From contig OX422194.1 in the NCBI GenBank assembly GCA_949130485.1, positions 3,016,641-3,080,640 on the forward strand: DNA of 64,000 nt. Reading direction: 5' to 3'. Below, one piece after another: positions 45,801 through 57,800 of the stretch (positions are counted from its first letter, which is position 1; each line of letters starts with the position of its first letter). The translations under genes and the position numbers were made by a program. Source of the DNA: Agelas oroides (taxonomy: Eukaryota > Porifera > Demospongiae > Agelasida > Agelasidae). The notes under the pieces are model-generated. The model saw nothing but the letters and a program-made list of their open reading frames with translations. It was not told where the DNA came from and searched no databases.

Positions 45801-48800
45801 TTTTGTGTGCCAAACATGCTGAGTTTGGATCACCCATGCATGCCTAACTCTTTGTCTTTAACTATGTGGACTGCTTTGCTCAAGGCATTATAGTTTCAGG
45901 GTAGCTACCTCTTAGAACCTTCTCACAAGCCTCCTACAACTCCTGACAGCATACTGTTGCACAAGTGGCCTGATTTGCCTTGTCGACATTAACAATAGCT
46001 GCAGATTATTGGTCACCATATTAGTTATATGCATGAACAATCAATGAACCACATCTCCCTAAAAATAGGTAGGCCTAGATGAAAATTGAACAGTAGGATC
46101 TGATTGGTCAGCAATCATGAATATTAATAACATCCTTCTCTCACTTTTGTGGAAAAGATAAGACTAGTGGGCACATGTGCAGAAGCACCAGAAGTACCGG
46201 TAATAACGTGCATCTCATAACTGGTTCAAAACCGTGGTTGTTGTCAGTATTGGCACAACTGCATCAGGAGGACCCAAGAATGTTAAAAACTATTACCGAG
46301 ACGCCCTTTCCCCATCTTATTAACTGCTTTTTGTCTCTTGTTTGTTTTCTTCAGGAGGTTACAATGTGACATTAGTCTTGAGAACCAACTGGTAGGTATG
46401 CTCAATAAGAAAATGACTAACATTTCATTAAGGGGAAGCAATTCATATATGGAACTTACCTTTTTTGCAGGCTGTGAGGAACACACGAATGCTGGCGGCA
46501 TATGCTAACATTGATGAGAGGGTACAGCTATTGGGTTATGCTCTGAAGGAAATGGCAAAGGTATGCATACACAATATAAGGTGATCATGTCAACCAACAC
46601 TTGGCAATAGTTTGCATGTAGGCATGTGTGTGTGCAGTGTAGTATTTGATGTGAAGTATGTGGGGCTACTACACATTCACACTGTACGGGCTCTTCACCT
46701 TAGCTAGCGTTTTACATGCAGTTGATGTGATAGACTGAGCATCCCAAGTGGCTGCCCACAACATATCAGTGTCGCATTCAGTAGCATTGCCCTGCCACGA
46801 GGCCTTCAGCTGCCACAATGTGATGGGTGCTTACAACTTGTTGCTTCACACTGGAAATAGAGATTCAGGCATAGCGAGGAAAGTGAAAAGGCCGGCAGTC
46901 ACCAGGAATCGAACCTAGGACACCTGGCTTGAGCTGTCAGTGCTCTGCCACTGAGCTGGATGGTGGTAGTCTGGTTGTCATAGCTCAGTGGCAGAGTGCT
47001 GGCAGCTCAATCTTCTCACCAATTTGTGTATCTATACTGTTATCTCTGTAGCCACTCCTGTCAATGGCACTTATAACAATAACAAGTTGATTCCTCTCCA
47101 TCCTATTATGGCAGACATGTGACATGTGTGATGCATCAACAGGGAGCCTCTCTTCCTATGCCTACATCCTACTCTTACTCCACTACCTCCAGAGAGTTTG
47201 TCCACCCGTTGTCCCCGTCCTGCAAGAGGTATGCTCAGATTCAGACAGTACTTAACTCTTTTCTACTTTCTTTAGCCCCATTCCCAGGCCGTGTGGGAGG
47301 ACAATAACGGTCTGTTATCAACTGCTTGTGCATGCATGGCCATTCCCACTGTATTTCCGTAAATTGGAAAGTTCACCTAGTTTGTCTACATAATTGAATA
47401 AGATATTTGAATGTAGTATACGCTGATAGGTGAAAAAATACCTGCCACAAAACAACCCTCACTCAGGCTGATAATTTTGGCAGTTTAAGTGATACGTGTG
47501 GCGAGACTACTAAGACAATGCCGTAGCTACCCCGGCTCTGTACTCAACTTGCTTTGGCTGTAGTCAAACCAGCAAAAGGCAGCATACTGACTTACCAAAA
47601 CTAGTTGGCAGCCACAAGAAAGCATCTTTACCTTCTTATACATGTAGATGGAGAATAGCCTTTACCTCAACTGGCAATAGACCCTACAAGTCATCCATCT
47701 TTCGATTATACAGAAATTTATCATACGTCTAACTCACGCTAATGTATGGGAGTCAATGGGGAAGCCTTGCAGCTGCACGCAGTTTATAAAAAGCCGTATT
47801 TTTTACTGCAAGTCACGCGAGAATCCGTATCAGTACTGCGAGTCACGCGAGAATCCGTATCAGGTACTACAAGTCACGCGAGAATCCGTATCAGGTACTA
47901 CAAGTCACGTGCGCTGCGTCTGAATGTGCAATGAAATCGAAGGTTCGTATGATAAAATCATTATCACCATAGTACCAAGCTATACCGGGAAAAATATCAC
48001 TCGTTTGTTGCCGTTGGCATTGTTACTCGTGCTGCGCACTCGTAACAATACAGACGGCAACAAACTCGTGATATTTTCCGGTATAGCTTTGTACTATGGT
48101 GATAATTATATAGTATCGGACAAATACATATTAATTTTACCAACAATTTGCCGTACACGGATTCCCAGGTTTTTCTGGGAATGGTCACGCATGTGCAAGC
48201 AGTTGATACCAGGCTGTTTTTCTCCCCCCACACAGCGTGGGAACGAGGCTACTACTTCCTTATGAACCATGTGATATGCATATATTATGTAGACATTTTC
48301 TAGTGATTCTGAGAGATGTGATGGACCATTCATTCACTCCTGGAACTGCTACTACTATGAATTCCAATCAAAACATGAACTTGTGAGTTATTACTCTAAA
48401 CAGATACCCACTTGTAGTAGGCAGTTGCACTGAGTACCCTCTGAGTCGTAGTTAGTTAGTGACAGCAGGTGAAACCATGTTTTGCAGTAAATATAGTTAA
48501 GCCAATGACAACATCAACCCACTGAACTTTGGTGAGTCAGGTATAGCCAGTTGTTCTACAGCCCTTACCTCTCTCTATACACCAGTTTATGGTGTGTATG
48601 TGTGTGTGTGGGGGGGGAGGGGGGGTGCGGCGAGCACGAGACGCATGAGGCTCAGATTTTTAACATGCTCCAGACCTGACAGTCAGACCTTAAACCTGAG
48701 TCAAAGTCAGAGAGAAAGGTGAGAAATAAAGAAGAGAAAATAAAGAGGCGAAAAAAAGACAGTGACTCAGGGAGGGACTCGAACCCGCGACCTGGCAAAT

Positions 48801-51800
48801 ATTTGGCCTGCCATGCTCTAACCGACTGAGCTACCGAAGTCACTCGGCAACTCAGTGGCCGAATTCAAGTACTTAAGGCTGAGCTGCCAGGGATCCAGCC
48901 GAAGCGGATACCAAGCTGGCATGTTCGATGGGGAGGCGCAGAGGCTCAGATTTTTAACATGCTCCAGACCTGACAGTCAGACCTTAAACCTAAGTCAAAG
49001 TCAGAGAGAAAGGTGAGAATTAAGAAGAGAAAATAGAGAGGCGAAAAAAAAGACAGTGACTCAGGGAGGGACTCGAAGCCGCGACCTGGCAAATGGCCTG
49101 CCATGCTCTAACCAACTGAGCTACCGAGTCAACTCAGTGGCTGAGTTCGAGTACTTAAGACTGAGCTGCCAGGGATCCAGCCAAAGCGGATACCAAGCTG
49201 GCATGTTCGATGGGGAGGGTGCGGCGAGCGCAAAGCGTGAGGCGCATGAGGCTCAGATTTTTAACATGCTCCAGACCTGACAGTCAGACCTTAAACCTGA
49301 GTCAAAGTCAGAGAGAAAGGTGAGAAATAAAGAAGAGAAAATAAAGAGGCGAAAAAAAGACAGTGACTCAGGAAGGGACTCGAACCCGCAACCTGGCAAA
49401 TGGCCTACCATGCTCTAACCAACTGAGCTACCGAGTCACTCGGCAACTCAGTGGCTGAGTTCAAGTACTTAAGGCTGAGCTGCCAGGGATCCAGCCAAAG
49501 CGGATACCAAGCTGGCATGTTGATGGGGCGGGTGTGGCAAGCGCGAAGCACGAGGCGCATGAGGCTCAGATTTTTAACATGCTCCAGACCTGACAGTCAG
49601 ACCTTAAACTTAAGTCAAAGTCAGAGAGAAAGGTGAGAAATAAAGAAGAGAAAATAAAGAGGCGAAAAAAAGACAGTGACTCAGGGAGGGACTCGAACCC
49701 GTGACCCCTCTCTCTGTACACCAGTTTATGGTGTGTGTGTGTGGTGGGGGGCTAGAATCAGTCTTCTGCTACATCCAGAGAGAGAGATCCCACTAATCTC
49801 TAGAGAAGGAAGGGGGAGAGGGTGCCTGACCCTTTCCCAAGCTTATTTTATCACAATCTTGTGTCCACAGCTGAAGGTGTGGCCTGACTATCACAAGAAC
49901 AAGCTTACTGTTGGTGAACTTTGGCTCGGATTTCTGAGGTATGTTTGCAGTAGGTGCTGTACATTGTTGTCAGTACCTTATACATTACCCACAGCTGTGT
50001 AATTACATTAGGATTATCTTTCAATAGGTACTTCCTCACAGAGTTTGACTGGAAAACCAAGGTGGTTACCATACGCCAGATGAAGTCACTGACAAAGTTT
50101 GACAAGTGGTGGATGAGCAAGTGCATGTGTATAGAAGGTATTCTAAGCTATCTAACTATGGCATTGCAGGTTGATTGAAGTTATGTGTAACCAGACTAGG
50201 TAGTGATTAATGGAGTATAGATCCATGGGGATCTAAGCGGTTAACTGTTACATCGCAATCAGACTAGGTAGTGATTCTTTGAGCTATTAAGCCGTAGCAA
50301 ATTCACAATCAATAGTGCAAACGTTTCGATCCGTGGATCATGATACAAAGTGTGACCTACTCGCTATATATATCTACAGGTGACATCATGGTTACAGAAA
50401 GTTGAACGGGTATTTAGAGAGTAAAGTTAGACAGAAATGATAACCGGAAGCATGTGCGCTAGGAGTACAGGCAGCAGAAATATGACAAGAAGACGACACA
50501 AAGGAAAGGAAATGGAGTGAGAAAACACAAAGAGAGAAGTCAGAACCAGATCCTCTCCAACATCAGTCCTGGGTCCAGGTTCATGTTGTTGTCTGTTGTT
50601 CTAATTGTCAAGGCCTCCTGGACCTTCCTTAGATCCCCATGGATCTATACTCCATTATGTGTAACCGGGGCCTAAATCAAGTCTATGAATGCTTTTAAGT
50701 AGAGATGGATAAGTCTGGTTATAATATTGTACTTGAATGTATAAAGACTTAAAAAACATTAAAAATGTAAAAAGATGTAGGGATGGCATGCCAAAAAGTA
50801 TGCAAACAAGGTAGAGATGATGCATGAAAGCAAAGGTCTACATATTGGCAAAGCCCCATCCCTACATCTTTTTCACACTACAGTTAGACAGTGCATGGGT
50901 AGTCTTTACTAGCAGTTCATGGCTGTAGCCTCATTCTCAGGCCATGCACTTTCTAGCTCCTCCCACATGGCCTGGGAACGAGGCTAATATTGTAGGTGGC
51001 TACCAAGGTTAGTAGTTTTATTGCCAACATACTACTTGTAGTGACAGTGGTACCCTTGTTATATGCCTCTGGTATAACCTAGACAGTGAGCTCGAGTGAG
51101 CTGCAGACTGGTCATAGTAATCAGTGTGTAAAACTCAAGCACTCATGCACAGCGTTAATAACTGCATGGACGGGTGCAGATTCAGCTCTCGAGCACACTG
51201 TCTAACTGCAGTGTGAAAAAGATGTAGGGATGGGGCTTTGCCAATATGTAGACCTTTGCTTTCATGCATCATCTCTACCTTGTTTGCATACTTTTTGGCA
51301 TGCCATCCCTACATCTTTTTACATTTTTAATGTTTTTTAAGTCTTGTTTCTGTACTTTTTTTGATGTTAATCTCAGTTACAGTTAGACCTAAGCCTAAGA
51401 AGAATATTTCAAGTGTAACCACAACACCAGAACTTGAAGCGGCGTTGACAGTTTAGTAGTGATTCCAGTGTGACATCTGCCTTCCCTGGAGAAAAGTGTA
51501 ATAATTATGTGCAATATAGCCAGCTAGAACCTGATGAAGGGCCAACCACTCTCCGTACCAAACTTTGTGAAAACAATTTCATGATTCAGTTGTCAATCAC
51601 ATGACGACTGACCAGCTGCAGCACAGAAAACTATCATACTGACAACAGACCATCCTAGCTTTAATTACAGTTCACTGAAGCTGTGAGTAGGCTAGTTTTA
51701 GTGTAGCTACAAGTAGGCAGCTGAATGCAGCGCCTTACCTACGTGGTGTTCATAAGCCTTGCCCAATGCCGTGGGGAAAAAAAACCGTGCCAACCATGCC

Positions 51801-54800
51801 CGCCCGCTCGCTTGTGTACTCTCGTTTCCAGACCAATGACCGTGGTCTTCGGTCTGGGAACGAGACTTCGTGTGCGCATGCGTACAAAATTAGAAAATGG
51901 CGTCCTTCGCAACGGACAGCAGCCTCAGTGTTGTGAATGGCTTTTGTTGACCAGGGTGAATTTGAAGCTATGAAGACGCTGAGTGGTTGGGAAGCATCCG
52001 TTTCGTGCTAAAATCAAGGTGAGTACTTGAGCCGTTTTCGAGTTATCATAATTTACAAAGTGGTCGGAACAAAGAAAGAAAGAAGAATACGAAAAGTGGC
52101 ACTTTCATGACCGCACACTTTTGCGTTTAGCTGTCTTCCGCGTGGCTTTTGGCCACTTATATGAGTCTTGCTGATCACAAAGCCACTCAAAGAGGAAGCC
52201 TGGGCGCTTAAATAAGCTTTTAGCGTGATTGTGGTGAAGTTATACGGCTTTTGCTTAAGTATTGCATATATTGCGCGTCGGCGCCATCCCTACATAGAGA
52301 GTCTACCGACTCTCTGATTTGGAAAATTTGGGACACTTTGATGTGGCAAGCACACAACTACCAATGTTATTACGCTTCATGCACTCTCAAAAGCAGTAAA
52401 TCACATGTATTAAGTTCAGCATGTACAACAGTTGCTAGCCACTAGAGAACAGTCTTTTCCCTAAAGTAGATGTTCACGGTGGTGCTCATTATTTAAATAC
52501 TACTAATTACCACCAATGAAAACAGTGAAACACATGCTGCTGTGAGAAGTTCTACAAAGTAAAAAGGTTTGGGTTACTTCAACCACATTTTGGTCACCTC
52601 AGTTGCATTCCTTTTGTGTGCATGACACGTAAAGTTCCAAGGAGTGCTTACAATTCAAATCAGAGTGTAGTTGAGAAGCTTCCCCCTTTTGTTAAATTAG
52701 TATCTCCTTTCAGAAAGCCTATAAATCAGCATATCAGTTGAGGTTTGTTGTTTCTTTGATCTCATACATCTGCCCCTGGAGAGTTCCTTGGTTGTGGTAG
52801 AAATGCCAGGAATGTAGCCAAATAGGTCTTCTGAAAAGAGAGACTAGCTAGTGTAACTAAAGAAGTAGCTCCTCAATGAACTTTCAAGAAACCTATTTGG
52901 TAGCATTCCTTGGTCACACTGATGCAACTTAGACAACCTAAAAATGTGGTTGAAGTAACCCAAGTGTTTTTGCAGTGATATAGTTGGGTGTCTCTAATCG
53001 CTGGAATGGAATATGGAATGGAACGGTGGAATGGAAAATGGAATGGAACGGTGAATATACATAGTTACAGCTAACTCGTGTAGCTGGCGCTGTTCTTCAA
53101 GGTTGAGCTAGCTACTATGTGTCTAGGGCTCTTATCTCACCGCAGAGGCTGTATGAGCAAGTCCAGTGCATGTTAGCAGCATTCTTCCTTGTCTGGTATC
53201 ACGGTCAGAACTCGGAGTCCCCGGAGACCAGCTACAGTGCCATACATAGGAGTCACGCTTACTACTGTGTAAAGGAAGGCTGCTACTAAGGTTATGTGAC
53301 CGAGGATTGAGGTGCACAGACAAGACTGAAGCGAAGAAACTGAGGATCGAGCACTAATTTCTGCCATCAAGCACATTCAAGTTTGTCTACGAAGACTATA
53401 ACTATGGTCTTGCGAAGCCAGACCCTTGTTTTTCGTTCGAGTCAGGCTTGCAAGACTAGAATAACAAAGCATCTGATGATGCGCCAGCAACGGTACCATG
53501 CTAGGATAATGAAGCATGACGGTGGGCAATGCTGTACTTGTTCATAAAGCTTCTGCAGTGATATAACAGCCCTGGAGATACACTAGGTAGTTCAACCTAG
53601 ACTGAGCAGCATCAGTTACACGAGTTAGCTGTAACTATGTATATTCACCATTCCATTCCATTTTCCATTCCACCGTTCCATTCCATATTCCATTCCAGCG
53701 ATTAGAGATGCCCGATATAGTTTGGTCTTCTACTACTGATATAATGCACATAGTATACCAAGTAGCTACTAGTAGTCACCTGTTAAAAATTACCAAATCT
53801 GCAAGTAGGGCCTAGGGTGGGTGGCTAAAAAGTTTATTTATTTTCCCAATAGACCCGTTCAACCTGGAGCATAACTTGGCTGCTGGAATCACTGGCCAAA
53901 GTAAGTGTACAATTTTACCTTTCATGTAACAATTGGAAGCAAGCAGGGAGCATATGTAGCTACATTGTTAACACTGAAGCTTTGCCATTTTCTCCTTGTA
54001 GTGAAGACCTACATTTTGGAGAGGTTTTCTGCTGCTCTTTCCTATCACTCTGAATCCATCCACTGGATGAGAATGGTAAAACATGTTGCTGATCAATCAC
54101 TAAATAGTAGCATTTAGTCGCCAATGTTACAATAATCCAATGTTTGTACCACCGTGGAGTGATATGTTGCTCACTAGTAGTCTCAAATGGGCCACTAAAG
54201 GTACTGAAATGCAAAATATGTCATCTCAGTACTTGTGAACAACATCTCAAGAAATTCCATTTTGATGAGGTATATATGCTACAGTACAAATGATACTGCA
54301 TCACAAACACAGCTCTGGAACCCACATATGAAGCTCAGAAGGCTTGATCCATTTGTGTACAGTATGGTGGGAAATTTTCGTAGGACAAAATTTTTGCAGA
54401 CTTTTCTCAGAAAATGTTTTCCTGCAAAAACTTTACCGATGAAAATTTTACTTGCAAAATTGAGAGCCACATGTGAAGGCTATTATATTGATCAGATATG
54501 TAGCTGGCTAATTTTAGCTGCTACCATTGTTTTAGTAGCATGGACAAGCTAACTACCATCGTCCTCTGTAGTGGTGTTTCAACTAATGCGGAAATGAGAA
54601 GTGTGTTTGGTGACAGTCAGAAATGGCAAGGTGCTTCTCGAACTCAAGGCCATTCTCAGGCTGTCTGTTGCAAGGGTGTATGCACCTCACCAACAGTAGC
54701 ATCGCATATTCCTTTGTAAACCATGAGCCAAAGTTGCTTGCCATCTCTTCACCGCTCTGTGTGACAGGAAGTGGGTGTGACTTTCCCAACATCAAATCAT

Positions 54801-57800
54801 GAAAATAGTTTTGTGAAATGTTTGTACAAGGCTGATCCACAAAAATTTTGGTCCGCAAACGTGATAATTATTCTCAGAAAAGTATATACGTACATATGGA
54901 AAGCATGGGAGCCTGGGAACAAGGCTAGTGATGTTTTGTTTGTTTTCACTCAGCCCCACATGATGGATAAAGAAGCACTCATTGGAGATAGCCGTTCACC
55001 AAAGTTTCTTGTCTGCAGCCTGTGCAATGGAAGAAACCATAAAGCTCAGCAGTGTCCCTGTAAGTGATGTATAGTGCAATGATGTCATCCTACCCACTAT
55101 CTTTGAATTTATCATATGTCAGTAGGGGCTTGATGTGTACATGAATCTGGACACTACCAAAATCACATGTGTAGCCCTCAGCATGGTACACAAACCGTGA
55201 ATGCCTGAGAACTCCCTTGGAGCTTCTTGATTATGCAACTAGGAGCATGCAAGGTGTCTACATGGTGACGTTCTTTTATGCACTTTGGTGACAAGCATTC
55301 TTTGTCACTTTACTTCCCTGTAATAGGTGTAGGTTTGGAACCAAGATGAAATGGTTATTTGGTTCCATAAAGTCAGTTTTAATAATCCACTAACACTGTG
55401 CATGACAAGTCTTGCACAATAAACCAAAGGGCAATGACTATGAGTTGAGAATGTTATTTTAACATATGTATTATTTTGCGACAAATGTAACTTTAAACTA
55501 GCTGACATTAGTTTTGCATGTTATTGTGCTCAACAGTGAATGCAGTTTACCTTATGCATTTCAGCAAAGAAAAAGACAAACCAGAAGGAACCAGCCAAAA
55601 GGGATAAGAGCAGAAACGCAAAGGAAACTACAGGTGATTAGTGTAACAGCGATGTTTTGGTTCAAATGACCAACTTCAACATTGCAGGAATAGTGTGCTA
55701 ATTTAAACTAAACACTAATGTAGTAGAATACTTTAAATTACATTTAGTTTGAGTATTCAACTGACTAGGTAATATCAGCTTCCTCTCACAAGATCAATTC
55801 TCACGAGATCAATTGCCACCAGATCAACTCTCATGAGATCAACTTGTCACGAGATCAACTCTCACCAGATCAATTTGCCACGAAATCAACTCTTTTGTTG
55901 GTTGAAAAAAAGTTACTTTGAACACTTAACAAAATATTTTTGATCTAGTTTTGATCTTGTTGAACTCAAATCAAAACCAGCATACCAGCATACCTCAAAC
56001 CTCAAAGAAGGTAATGTGTTTTGGATATGCAAGTTTCACAAGGCTGGGTGCAAAGGAAGAGCTACATCTGTTGGTAAGGCTGTTGATGTCACATGCATTG
56101 AACACAATCATCCACAAGATCAGGCATCAAATAAGGACAAGAAGCTGGTGTCCTCCACGAGGAAGGGACAATACAGCCTTAGTGATTATCTACATGCCAT
56201 AAAATATCAAACAGGACTTTAGGTTAAGTACATGTGTTTCATGTTTGCTTGTTTTGTTTTTTTCAACATAAAAATTGAGTTGATTTCTTGGGAAATTGAT
56301 CTCGTGGTCTCGCATTGCAACACTATATAGGTTGTGAATGTGATTGGTAATCAAACGTTTTCTGTTGGTGCTGTTCACTTTCACTAGATTCAGAAAACAG
56401 TTAGTATCCTGGATCTAGTACTGCTCCAATGAGAAATAAAGGCTTAAGGATGTACTGATCATCACAGATTGGCGCCATTTGTGATATAGTATCCACCACC
56501 ATCTGTAGATTTCCTCTGGAAAGACAACAGATGTGCACTTTTCTAGAACCCTCTGGAGGTCATATCCTTTCTAAAGACCACCCCTACTGCAACAAATTGT
56601 TTATTAAGAACTCCTTTATTACGGCAGGGACGGTGGTACATACGTCCAACAGGGATCTAAAGAAACAAAAGTGTTGTCATCAATGTAGCTAATTCTATAC
56701 AGGCGCATTGCTATTACTTGCTGTATCCACATCAGTCTATCTTTGACAAAAAGTGATCAACTTACCACAACCTGTTAGTTCACAATTGTCTTTATTCTGC
56801 TTCTTGCTTGAGGGTAGTTTGGCCTGCCTTTGTTTGTGTTTTGTCTTGGCCAAATCAATGTAGTGAGTAATCACTCCTAATACAACAAGAAGCGAATTAT
56901 GGGTCACTGGGATCAGTGTACGTTTTGAACCGTTCTTCAGCTCCTTCTGTAGCACCAGTGCATCTTCAGCAATACCTATTAGCTTAGTTGGAGCTATTGT
57001 TGACCACCTTTTGCACATAGACTCTAGTGTGAGATGGTTCCATTCTATCTGCTTGTAATTGTATTGTCATGAAAGCAGTAGGCTATGATGCTGAGGTAGA
57101 ATGATGAAATTGGACAATACTGGCTTTGTTTGTAAGCACTAATCTTGATCTTTGATTCGATCGGTGCCTTCTCCAACTCCTGTCATCTGTGCTGTACTTT
57201 GTACATGGTGTAGTGATGTAACACTTCTTTCATCAAACTCATACAGGAAACCATAAGTGCTAATCACAGTAACTCAGGAAGGAATATCTGTTACACTACA
57301 CTCAATTTGAACATAGCCCTCACTTGAGAGCCTAGCTTGTCTGTCTTTATAACATAGAGATAGCTTCTAAAGTCACCATGGTTTGGGCATAAAGCTGTTC
57401 TGGCAGGACAAATCAATGCATTATGTGCATGTGTATTTACCTATCTCTTTGTGAGAACTGTCTTTGGCTATTGACATGAATTGAAATTTTAATCCAAGCA
57501 GCGACGCTCAGGCTCACCCTGTAATCACATTGTGTCCTTGACCAGCCCAATATTATAAGCAGAGATGCACCCTGACTAACAACCATTAAAAAGCAAGACA
57601 TGCCCTCACTAACAACCGACTGACAGGTAGGCAACCTTGCCACCTTAGAACACTTCAGAGAAACAATCGGTTGCTTCCTGATAGCTCCTGAGTTGCATCT
57701 AATTGACTATGAGAAGGCTCGGAAGATGGGTGTGGGAGAAAATAGTCAGGGTGTTGGTCTAATGCAACAAAAGGATTGTACATTAGAATCATTTTTTCTG

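Larger units (their letters stand above)
40158..54075 (+). other. TUT4/7: TUT catalytic nucleotidyltransferase and PAP-associated module
   Basis: The exons encode LQLFGSSANGFGSFKSDLDI (the G-S motif and first two catalytic aspartates, DLD), then ARVPIVKFYLLKWRLQCDIS (third catalytic aspartate), TRMLAAYANIDERVQLLGYA, TGSLSSYAYILLLLHYLQRV, CDGPFIHSWNCYYYEFQSK, LTVGELWLGFLRYFLTEFDW, and DPFNLEHNLAAGITGQMK, then TYILERFSAA. This is the complete Pol-beta-like core, central domain and PAP-associated domain of a TUT4/7 second module, with the catalytic triad intact. The module uses the same RNA uridylation chemistry as the vertebrate enzymes by homology. Several introns carry transposon relics, all outside coding exons. 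Confidence 0.9.

Noticed and set aside
48652-49700. tRNA genes in the 48.6-49.7 kb array
   Set aside because: A- and B-box matches repeat with identical long non-tRNA flanks in tandem, and the units vary at cloverleaf-critical bases. SINE units fit better.
48605-49705. CRISPR-like array
   Set aside because: Units are about 300 bases, carry tRNA-type boxes and lack a repeat-spacer pattern, and the genome is eukaryotic.
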